Part shown: positions 53,501-64,000 of the stretch, one piece after another
How the letters are laid out: each line of letters opens with the position of its first letter
Position numbering within the stretch: position 1 is the first letter of the stretch
Source: Sanderia malayensis
Lineage: Eukaryota; Cnidaria; Scyphozoa; Semaeostomeae; Pelagiidae
DNA: 64,000 nucleotides
NCBI GenBank assembly: GCA_013076295.1
Contig: RQOL01000824.1
Location: forward strand, 744,001 to 808,000
Direction: 5' to 3'
The notes under the pieces: model-generated
The model's database searches: none
Told to the model about the DNA's origin: nothing
What the model saw: the letters and a program-made list of their open reading frames with translations, nothing else
Made by a program: the position numbers and the translations under genes

Positions 53501-56500
53501 TTACTTGAATTGTGAACTCTAGCGCCAAAACGACTAAGTCTCTTACGAACTTATGGTTGATAATTGGGACAAAATCTTATCTTTAGGGCGATTTAGTTTC
53601 AAATGCCTGCAGTTACAGAAAAACAAAATTAGCTGCTGAAAGCATTTGAATTAAAATGAGATTTAGATAAACAATATTAAAAAAGGGAATTATACCCATT
53701 TCCAAATACTCAGAAAACAATCCTTCGTTTTCAACAAGCTCAAAGTCGTCTTCCCATCTTGGTTTGAGAATAACACCCTTCTTTCCCCTTTTTCTTTTGG
53801 CCAGCTTTTGCTTGATTAGTCTGAAATAAAAAAACAACACATAAGAAATAACTAGTCTGATATAAGGAACAACATATAACAGGCATGAACGATTTTGAAA
53901 ATTCGAACAAAAAAGCTTGACAAATGTCAAGGCGTGTGTGTAAAAAATAACGAAGCTTGATTTAGACCACTCACGGTATAGCCACTTCTTGAACATTGCC
54001 AATAACCTGTTTTCCCACCATGATGATGAACAACTGCTGAGCAAGTTCAATAAGACATCCTCCTGGTCCACACTGCAAAAACAATGAACATCAGAAGTCT
54101 GCAAATGACCTTTGCTAACAATTACTAGCATGCAAATATGCATTAACACACAAAGCATTTGACTTTCACAAAGAAAATGCTACTTGACATCAATTGGATG
54201 ACCGCAGTAACAATTTTTCGCAGCCTGGAACCCCCTGTTTTGTCTTCTCATTTCCCAAGACAACTTAAATAAACACGCACTTTATATTGTCCCAGTACAT
54301 TATCTCATTATCAATAGAGATGTGGCAACACAAGAATCAAATGTAGATATTCAAGCGATTCATCTTACCTCCTCTTGACGAAGGCCCATCAACTTATTAT
54401 AGCGGCCTGGATAGCCAATCATCCTTTTAAAAAGAAAGATGATAAATTCAAGATTTATCCGCTGTACAAAGAAGTAGACGTTATATTCTAAGTATTAGTT
54501 TACAAAGTATCATTTAAATGGCTAGTCACTTTTCGTAAATATAAGCCATTAAACAAAGTATCGATAAAATTACTCACTTTCCCTTGAAAAACGCAATGTA
54601 GAAAATCGATGCATAAAAATTGACAAACTGGAAGACAAATACTTTGAACGTGTAGTTATCCTCGTATTCTGTTTGAGTTCTGTGCATTTCTGAAGAGCAA
54701 GTAAAAGGATTTATCAAGACTGAAGCAATAGTAAAACATAAATATGCGCATAGAAGAGGATATGCATTGTTTGTCTTCACAACTCAAATTATAACTGTTT
54801 TTAACTTCTATATAACACTAAATGCAATGCATTAAATATACACAAAAATTGAGCTCTTTGATAACAGTATCAAAGTTTGTGCCTTAGAGCTCTGACCTTT
54901 TAAGTACAAGGACTGGGGGTGAAAATGTGAGGATTCGCTTTGAGGAGGTCTATAGCACAATTCTCAGAGTGGTTACGTTCATATATTGCAACGACATAAA
55001 ATTTATGTGCAAGTGTATATGTAGTAGTGGTAAGCTAAAAGGTGATTTATGACACAAAAGATGTATGCTATCAATAAAATAGGTTCATATAGAAATAGCA
55101 TGGTTGATATGTAAACGTACCCCAGTGTGTTAATGCCAATGCTACTTTTTCGTAAACCTAAGTAAATTCAAAGAATGAATGTCACATCATTAATAACAAT
55201 CACTGTAAGCAAGACTTGTAAAACTGCTCAACTTGAATCAAAACCTTGATAACCACCCAAAAATGCTAATTATGATAACACTAATGAAAAACAGTCTACT
55301 TCCTGTAACAATATAAATGCTAAAAATACAATGACACAGTTACATCGTTAATAACACTTCGCTATATGGGGACATATATAGGTACAAAACACAGGTACAT
55401 TGTACTTTGGAAGTAGAAAGCAATTCCAGGGATGCATTGTTCTACCGGAATATCTCATTCCACCCCGAAAGAACAATTATGTATTATTGGCAGGCCGGTA
55501 GAGACAATACAAGACACAAGAAAACAAAAGATAGACTTACCCGAGACAGAATCATGATGCATATCAAATTGCACACTGCTCCAGAAATATTTGCAATTTG
55601 CAAGGCGTGTGAAGCGGTAAGGGAATTCATTGCAAGTGGACGATAAACGAGTAGCTTGTAAACAATTACACCAAGCATAAATATCAATACCAACGATACC
55701 TGAAGAAAGAAAAGTAAACTGATAACAAAAACTTGATTTGTATGTAATCGTCAGGAATGGCAGCAAGTTGCAGTGATCTGTAAGACTGTCTATGACAGCC
55801 AGCGCATGGAGTTGCACGAAGTCACAAAGAAATTTTGAACAATTTTCCGCTACGCTTGTAACTTACTTCGCTTCTTGAGATTGGATGGAAACAAATACAT
55901 AAACGTTACAAGTCTGTAAATTTCATAGCTTAATAAAAATCCTCTGCGTGAATTAAAGCCTCAAGGTAAACCAAAAACGAAAAAACCCAAAATGCTTCAA
56001 AGAAACACATTAAGGAGCCACTACTAGTCATCATTTCAAAATTTTAGAGATTCATTATTTCGGAAAATTTGGGAATAAACCTCTAATATCTAAAAACAAA
56101 ATGCTTTTATCCGGTCAATAGAATCCGTGGCACTTAAAAGGGGCCACGTTTAGAGCTCACGGGAAACTAGCTCAATCACAAGAAAAGTCCCAACTTTCAT
56201 ATTCCTAAATAATTAGACAAGAAAGAAAGTGAATAATGGAGCTAGTGTGTTCAAAACAATCTTTCAAGGATTGTCAAAGCAGCTTCGCTGTGCAAATACA
56301 TGGTAATGACCAACACCGTTGAAAACTGATAAATAAATTATGAAACAATTGCAAACTTACCATAGTTATTATGATGAAAATGCCTGAAAACAAACGAGGC
56401 TTTCTTTTCTCGTCGGGAAAATGTGGTTCCAGGATTCCAGTCACAGGATTTCTTTCAACTGTTGGTGCCAAAGCAGCAAACGTTGGCCTTGGTCGTTCCT

Positions 56501-59500
56501 CTTCCGATTCGTAGCCCAAACAATCCCACTGGTATGCCAACGTGATTTCTTTTCGCTTCCAAAATTCAAGAAAGAAAACAGCTGAAAAAGAGAAGGACGT
56601 TTGTAAAGTGCTACAATCCTCTTCCAACAAATACTTATATTGTCCTCTTCCTCTACCGCCTAATTAGGAAAACGTGAAGGCTCCTCAAAGAAGTTAGTGA
56701 TAGAGTATCCGAAAAAGAGAAAAGTCCTCGAAGAGTTATAATGGTAGTGTGCCAGTGGCAGACAATGGCACCATTGGAACACAACCAAAGCAATTTACCC
56801 CATGCCTTAGACAAGCCATAGGTTAACTTGGAAAATTATTATGCACTTGTCAAAGTCGACTCTAGCTTTATTGGACTCCCAACGGAAATGGAATTTTTGA
56901 CATCAACATTGATAGTTTTAGAGAATTCGAAATATCTGGAATACCATATATGGTTTTTTCGGCATTCAAAGCACCGAGAGTCGAATGTCATCAACATGAC
57001 GCCATAACCACATGGCTAAGACGCTCATTTTGTTGCAAAAATGACAAAGCCATGCCACGCGAGCTCGAATCCACAAACGGTCAAAACTAAAACCTTCTAA
57101 CAGTTGACCAAGTCAGCTGCCCAGCCTCTCGAAGGAAACTTAGAGCCAGATCGTCAACTTGGGCATTTGCTACGCCTACATTAGTTGATAGCAGTTGCCT
57201 TATATACTACAATTATGAGTTTGCTTACCATAATACATATTAGCATCATCAGTAAACTTACCCCAAAATGAGACAAACACTGCGTAAAACACTGTTGCTG
57301 CATTATCGAATAGATATGACACCTAAAAAATAAGTTACTTCATTTTCCAAAAATTATCAAAAACATTGTTATTATTATGATAGCTTATTATTATTATCGA
57401 TTATTATTATTATTAGCACAATGATAATTAGTTATTCCGAGTTAATCCAAGTTCAGTACCTTGGCAAGAGTGCAGCTTTTCTTCAGATCCCAGTATTTGC
57501 ATCCAAGATTTTCGTCACATAACGGACACATTTTGTATGTCCAATTCTTTGCAGCACAAATATCCAATCTATAATAAATAAAAAATGAACAAATATAAGA
57601 ATTCCACCGCACATGTTGTATATCATATAATTTAGCCATCTATTTCAACTATACCAATCCAGGAGAAGATTAACTATCAAAGAGCTCTGATATAGTTTTA
57701 AAAAGTGCAAATTTGTCTCTGGAATGAAATTGGAAACGCGACTTAGAGCAGGGCATTGACGAGATCATGATTGACCACCAAAGAATCAAAACCCACTCGT
57801 GTCTTCTCGAGAATTCCCTTACAACCCATAATTTTGACTGGCTCAATGCGTGTTTTGACTCCTAATAGTTAGAAACATAACATGGCTGACGTAATTTAAA
57901 TAAACACTACATCAAGCAAGCAAGCAAACTGCTCATGTAGTTCGATCACACCAGCTGAACTCTAGATGCCTGTATAACACAATAATTGATACAAATGAAA
58001 ACGAGAAAGTCAAGATGCATGGTGTTGCAGCTTTTCATTCCAATCCATGAAAATTACTCAGCTTCTGCAGTAACAAGCAATGAAACACGAAAATCAACAT
58101 AATGGGAAAACAAAACAATTGATAATCTTACGCGTCTCGATTGTCCGAAGAAGCAATTGTAACAAATCCATACAGAAATATCAACAAGCCAACAAATGAT
58201 GGAAGAATCAACCAGGCAGTGTATTGTCCTTTTCAAACCAAAAATAAGAATCAAAAGCAATAATTAAAATGAATATAACCGAAGGCAATCAACAGGGCTA
58301 TTGCCATGGTGTAATAAAATAGTTATATGAGATGAGAATGCCATATAGGTATGAAAAATGATCCAATTTGAGATATTTCAAAACAAGATAAAATCAGGAA
58401 TACATACCAAGCCAGGCAAAATATAGACCAATCTTCTCTCCGTAATATTCCCTTTTAAAAGAAAATTAACATTTTCTCAAAAAACTCATTTACAAATACA
58501 GTGAAACCTCTAACAACGGCCACCTCTGAATAATGACCACTTGAACGTTGAGCTAAGGTGGCCGCTATTCGGAGGTTCGACTGAACTTGACTGAACTGCT
58601 ATAGAATATTCGACTGAACTGCTATAGAGTATTGATTTTTTCCAGTTAGAGACACCCAATCGGAACGGACAAAGGTAGTGACATTATGCAGACATTTTTA
58701 TATAAAAAACTTCATATGACTACAGTACACCAGACTGGGTCTTGTTGCACTTGGAAAACCAAGATGCAAATGAGAAATGTCAACAATAAATTGATTTGCA
58801 TTAATTACCTTACGTGATCCAATGGCTGGTATTTAAGCCATTTGCTCCAGCGTCCCCAATAGTGTTTCAATACCTAAGAAATTAGAATAAAATACTAACA
58901 CACAATTCGTATTTATCACGCAAAGCTTGATGCATTTACCATTTACGCTTTATTTTTGCTTCGTATTTCAATTTCTTGACACATCATGAATTGTTCATAC
59001 ATCAGTGTGCTACAACATAGTACCCAATTCGTACACAACAAAGTCAAAAGCAATGCACATAGAAATCAATTATAAAGCATCGTCTATTCGCCCACTGTTA
59101 AGGAAAAGGATAACATCATTTGTCGTATCCATGAGCCACTTTCACGCAAACAGCCCAGTTTCATAATTCATTCAGCCCAGCTCACGAGCATAAAAAGACA
59201 TAGACCACAACACTGGACAGAGAACTTAAATTTCAAAACATAACTTAGTAACATAAGTAGAAATAAATGATGAAATCGTCATACCTGTCTTTTATTCATC
59301 TGAGGCTCATCGTCAGGACTGTCTGGACCTTCTTCTCTGGGTCGTTTATGACCACCCTATAGAAAAGACAGCAAAATGCACCTTATAGGTTCCAAAGGTT
59401 CTCAGTTGAAAGACGGTCATAACTGCACGCTTCTCTCATTTAACTTGCCTACTGGAAACAGGATGAAGCATCCAAATAACAAAAACAGTTTAGGCCCATC

Positions 59501-62500
59501 CTACTCTACGTTGTGTGTCAGTCTTCCCCATATATAAATTGATAACTATGGTTTCGAAAATCTCTGGATAAAATCAATATTCCGTTGCTAGAGAATGTCT
59601 GCCATGAAACTGTGTAAACGCTGAACAAAACTGCCCCTCTGGCGTAAATATAATTCCACTTTGGGCCTTTGCTGAGCCGAGATGGGTTATATTTTAAAAT
59701 CGAACTTGGGTAAATCACTACTACAACTACAGCAAACTAATAGAGCTACTACAACTACAGTAAACTACTACAGCTTAATGGTCATCATATCAAAATATTG
59801 AATTAATCGAAGTAACAAACATGATCATTTCTTCGTAAGAAAGAAAAATTTTATCGAGATAAAAAGAGAGTCAATTGTATATGGACGAGAGGAAGAAAGC
59901 AAACAATTTCAACAACATAAACCAAGGATTAAATGAAAAGAAACTTACCACGTGCAGTGGGTATGCCGCAGTAAATACCTCCTCGGCACACAAGCGTGCA
60001 ACACCTACACGTAATAAAGAACAATTAAATATATTAAATATACTAAACTAATATACTAGTAAATATACTAAAACGGCAAATGTGAGATCCATGGTAATTT
60101 CCAACAAAAATAGTTACAATTAAACATTTGCAAGATGTATAAGAGTCATCGTGTGTCCAGATGATATTGTATAGCGGTAACAACTCGAAGTCAACATTTT
60201 AGGGTATAATTTAAGTGCACAGGAAGATGAATTCAAAAGTCAATCTATCAATATCGTACAACGATCCTTTAACACGTTAATGAAAACCAAATGACAAACT
60301 GACAGAATAAAACGGCCGTGAAATGCAGCATCAGATTTTACTTCTGTGAATAATATGCTTGATGTTACAAGCATTTTACTGTTGTGAGGTAATAATCAAA
60401 CAGTCGACAAAGAGTGAAAATATTGGCGCATGACTATCATACGCAGTGAGTTGAGAGTTTAATCATGTTTGCACATACCTATTTCTCCTCGTGTTCTCTT
60501 CCCATAAGGTGCTGTTTCGAGGATTTCGTATGCAACTCGACTTCTCTGTGTATCGGTAAAATATGTATCATGGTTGTCACTACCAATGAACCTATGAACA
60601 AAAATTAAATAAAAAATAAGTTGTCATAATAAGACAAACCAGTACAAAACTCATTGAATACAGTCTCCGTGAAACAAACTTCTCGGTAAAGATAAAGGCT
60701 AAGATAAAGTTAAAGATTTAAAGGGTTTTGCTTTATTTTTAAGTTTTTTTCAAATAAGGTCTGTTTAACTCCTCTCCATTTTCTTTATTTTGCTACATAC
60801 TTGGTACCTATACAACTAACTGAAACCCTCTCAAGTATGAACAGCTTTCTGCTTTCCTTGGGTGTTGAACTAATCTCGCTATTATTGTAATAAGGAACTT
60901 CTAGGGCTATCTTTATGGGATTTCTACTAAATTTGCCATGGAGCTTCGACTGAGATTTGGCACATTTCAGTTCAACAACACATATAATTGAATTCAACAG
61001 CACATAGCCTGCATTACTTGTCCATCTTGTCTCCTCGAAATGTGGTTGTGAAAAAATCAGGAGGAGCATTGGGAACTTCTTCTTTGAAAGGATTAGGCAA
61101 ATGAAATTTAGCAAGAATTCTTTCTGTCCAGTTGACTTTGACAGTACTCCGAAGCTACAAGAGAAAGCATCAGCACAGTTACAGTTGCCTGTCGAATAAG
61201 ATTCGAAGACTACGTAAAATGTGGTATAAGAGAATGCTTTCTGCTAAGTGTCTTTGCATATGTACAGTGGGCAGCTGTAGAAATTACACACTACTATATG
61301 AATACAATGAAACAGATTTTCCAAGAACTAATAATAACAAATTTATTGCAAAAGAATACCTCTAGAGGGGCACGAAAACTCATCTCTTCTGCATAAAACT
61401 TCAATACTTCGAATGGACAATGGCACTTGATAAAATTCACCTTGCGTGTTTTATCTTCTGTGACTTCCTACAAAGGATAACAAATTGTCTTACAAGAAAT
61501 TACATATTCACCAAGGCTATACAATACAATGAAACATGAATATAAAGAGTCACCAACAAATGTTTTTACCGGTGTAAATAATTAAAGTTCATTTCACTAA
61601 GTTCATTTCACTGCAAATTACCCCCATTCAAAGAAAAATAACCAACTCATACTTTCCTTTCATTAGACCGCATTCAATTGTGGGCCTTGTGGGAAGCCAG
61701 ATACAGATTACTACTAGTGCTTTCAATAAACATTCTTTACTAAAAAATTGAAGTCTCTCCATGACCTGGTCTGGTTTGCTATACCACGTAAGGGCATCAA
61801 TTACACTTGTTCACGGTCATGTAAGCCAATCGATCCCTTTGGTTATCCCTATGGAGCTCGCAGTTCATTGAGATTAATAAATCCATTAGCTACTTACCAC
61901 TTCCATTTCCATGTGTGATTTTCGAAGGTTCGACAGAAACTTTTCACGATAATCAATGTGCTTTTGTTCTGTCGGTTTTTGGTGGTCCTCAGTGTACACC
62001 AATACAAAATCTAAATCAACCAAATTGTACATTTATCAGTGATCTGAAGTCATCGAGTCAAAGCAGATTTACTATTTTGGGATTCGACATCACGAAATCA
62101 GAGCGATATCAATTGATGGAAGCAACTCTAACAAGTTAAAACGTCACTCTTTTTATATTAGTTCTAATCGAGGGTGATTGTGTAAATAGCAGATATAAGA
62201 GCAGCCTATCGCTCATCTACAGAATAATTGTCCGAAAACAAAAAAATAGAAAGCAACATACCTATCTTTCGTTTACCATCTCTGAAGTAACAACCTCTTT
62301 CTCCAGTCATATCTTCTTCATCGCCTGGCTACAGAAAAATGAATGCAAATTCAAAAACATTACAATAAATATTACTTCGCTGTCTTCACAATTCTTCATA
62401 TGCCGCAATGATTCTTGAGAAACAATAGTGCAATATTGCAAGAGGTAGCTGGACAATTAACGCAAAAAAGTAGATTTGTTGCATTAAAAATAACAATGGT

Positions 62501-62905
62501 TATTTAGCTGAGCATTGATAAGTCAACGGAACGACTACACTACTTAAATCAACCTCCTTACTGTTTGGAAAATCGTTTTGCCCCTCTTGATTTTCCCTTG
62601 CCGTATATATGTCGTATGCAGGTTTGACACTCTAGAAACTTACGGCAACTCGAACAAACCCCTCATTCCCCTGTGTGTTCGATTTATCGATACATAACCT
62701 GCAGCAGTTCAATACGGCGGACTAAAGAGCGCTATACTATAACTGAAAGTTAATGATCAGTACAACATAACAAAGAACTGCTGCATTAACATTCAAAATG
62801 AATTTATCTATACAAGAGATGTTGATAAGATTCGAATTGTCAATATACCTTATAACCGCCATTTGCATTGGACTCGAATGTGTTGTATCCTCTGTTTGTA
62901 AGTTC
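50529..62905 (-). CDS. Anoctamin (TMEM16) family channel/scramblase, 24 exons, 5' end missing
   Basis: Minus-strand exons: 62905-62849, 62328-62262, 62010-61898, 61467-61360, 61154-61018, 60591-60479, 60004-59949, 59356-59285, 58873-58809, 58451-58408, 58228-58132, 57568-57460, 57322-57262, 56581-56361, 55699-55541, 55157-55121, 54689-54578, 54423-54369, 54072-53975, 53820-53696, 53465-53260, 52630-52491, 52108-52018, 50714-50529. All are GT-AG and in phase: 2529 nt, about 842 residues. The dimerisation domain begins [13 protein letters not shown]; membrane-region landmarks include [57 protein letters not shown] and VPDIPES. SEYLEM and FEIRID carry the acidic residues that bind Ca2+ in TMEM16A (E702/E705, E734/D738), and QEVAIP carries the E654 equivalent. 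Members are Ca2+-activated Cl- channels or lipid scramblases; which applies is not clear. The start codon was not found between 62906 and 64000 and may lie beyond. Confidence 0.95.
57010..57180 (+). repeat. Possible tRNA-derived SINE in an anoctamin intron
   Basis: TGGCTAAGACG (57013-57023) resembles a polymerase III A box, and GAGCTCGAATCC (57061-57072) resembles a B box at tRNA-like spacing. The sequence does not fold as a proper tRNA, so a SINE head is the likelier reading. Only one copy is visible here. Confidence 0.3.
57362..57416. repeat. ATT-rich microsatellite
   Basis: Imperfect ATT/TTA repeats in an anoctamin intron. Confidence 0.6.
58499..58583. mobile_element. Tiny MITE in an anoctamin intron
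   Basis: CAGTGAAACCTCTAACAACGGCCACC faces GGTGGCCGCTATTCGGAGGTTCGACTG, forming an imperfect inverted repeat of about 26 bp per arm within 85 bp. TA precedes the left end. The CAGTxxAACCTC terminus is common in Tc1/mariner-type MITEs. Confidence 0.65.
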
Positions 62906-63800
62906 CTGCAATGCAAAATAATAAAAACCCAATGAGATTCGTAAACAACCTTTGTTTAATTAAGCAATAACTTTTTCAAAAACGTTCCCAAAATAGCAAC
63001 CATAAAATGTGCTACTACTTCTAAAGATCCCAATTGTATATGAAAACATAAAGAAAAAAGTCAAATTCCTCACTTAGGCCCAGGTGTATGTCCAGCAAAG
63101 TTCACAAAAATCTTTAATGATTGTAATAGATAAAGGCGAAAATTTTATCTATTATCAAAATCTGTCTCGTCAAAGTCATCAATTATTCTTTGATTATTGA
63201 AAAAAACAAAGTGGGAGATAAACGTGTTTTCTTTAAATAAGATATATAAGAACTTTGGGCAATGTATATTATACCTGTTAAGTGCAAGTGTATATAGACG
63301 TGTTCAATCAAAATAAACCAACTCCATGGTATTACGAAGTATAAGTCAAGAAGTTTCAAATATGATAACATTCGTCCCCTTTGCTGTCCCTGTCGTTTCA
63401 ATGAGTTTTAGATGTTCATATACGTGTAGTAAAATTTAAGGGAAAGGTTAAAAGCTGTTGCAATATTTCAAAAATCAGGAGTTCGTGAGCAGTCGGTGAA
63501 AACTACACGGTTGCCTAACTTTTCCACTTACAAAGCACACCTGAGCAGAATTAAAACAAGCTTTTTTAAATTAAAAATCCGGTCCAAGGCCTCACTCCTT
63601 AAACTTGGACCTCTTGTGCTCATATTGTGGTTTCATTAATAGCTTAATGGGCATATGGGTCCTTGAACGCAGCACAGTTGCAAGAAACGTATTTAAATCC
63701 GGAGTTTACAAATTAAATAAAATGTTGAATCGTTTAATCAAAGAAAAATAAATCGCAAAGACATGCATTTTATACGCAAGTGGTCATAAGCAAGATAGTA
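62906..63800. other. Upstream part of the anoctamin locus; first exon not found
   Basis: No exon with anoctamin similarity and no start codon joined to a donor site could be recognised. This is probably intron, or the true 5' end is beyond the window. Confidence 0.4.
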
Positions 63801-63807
63801 CTCGGAT

Positions 63808-63985
63808 ACACGTTTTCTTTTTTATAAGAAACCACTTTATAAGAAACTTACTAGTAGAATTTGTGCCAAATTACAATAGATTCTTTTGTTCTATTGTTTT
63901 CCTTAAGAATAGAAAACAATAAAAAATTTAAGAAACTTTTACTAGCAGGGCTTGAGCTAGGTTTCTTATAAAATAAAAAACGTGT
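63808..63985. repeat. Inverted-repeat element near the window end
   Basis: ACACGTTTTCTTTTTTATAAGAAACC at 63808 faces GGTTTCTTATAAAATAAAAAACGTGT ending at 63985. A TATAAGAAAC motif also recurs inside the left arm. It is MITE-like, about 178 bp. The target duplication is not clear. Confidence 0.6.
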
Positions 63986-64000
63986 AGTTAAACTTTGTGG

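Overview
This is animal nuclear DNA. It is AT-rich, has GT-AG introns, and carries a heterotrimeric G-protein beta gene, an anoctamin gene, a cluster of DEG/ENaC channel genes and a dense set of eukaryotic transposons. The channel family and the transposon types fit an early-branching animal such as a cnidarian, but nothing in the window fixes the phylum.

Region 1 (1-28.5 kb) is a head-to-tail array on the + strand of five intact, single-exon DEG/ENaC channel genes (about 450-467 residues; starts at 1269, 7939, 12100, 20711 and 27072). Two broken copies lie between the third and fourth: a promoter-plus-start fragment (17270-17624) and a decayed 5' coding fragment (18111-18325). Three genes and one broken copy share an upstream block with a TATA-like core about 185 bp before the ATG. 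The spacers hold LINE fragments, a decayed hAT transposase (23.5-25.2 kb, minus strand) and small repeats.

Region 2 (29.6-40.6 kb) is a transposon landing zone. It contains a TA-flanked element (29649-30551) and a hAT-type element (30763-36133) split by a Ty1/copia retrotransposon (30970-35556). The copia has near-identical LTRs, a 5-bp target duplication and a half-tRNA-Met primer site. Three further non-autonomous hAT elements follow, each with an exact 8-bp target duplication, and then two inverted Harbinger-like MITEs that share one TAA.

Region 3 (42.0-47.7 kb, minus strand) is a complete 11-exon G-protein beta-1-type gene encoding 341 residues.

Region 4 (50.5-62.9 kb and probably beyond, minus strand) is an anoctamin (TMEM16) gene with 24 exons that join in frame for about 842 residues. 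Its first coding exon was not found. A small MITE and a possible tRNA-type SINE lie in its introns.

The array, the G-beta gene and the anoctamin gene show no obvious joint pathway beyond being membrane-signalling genes. The array looks like a local, lineage-specific expansion of ligand- or proton-gated sodium channels.
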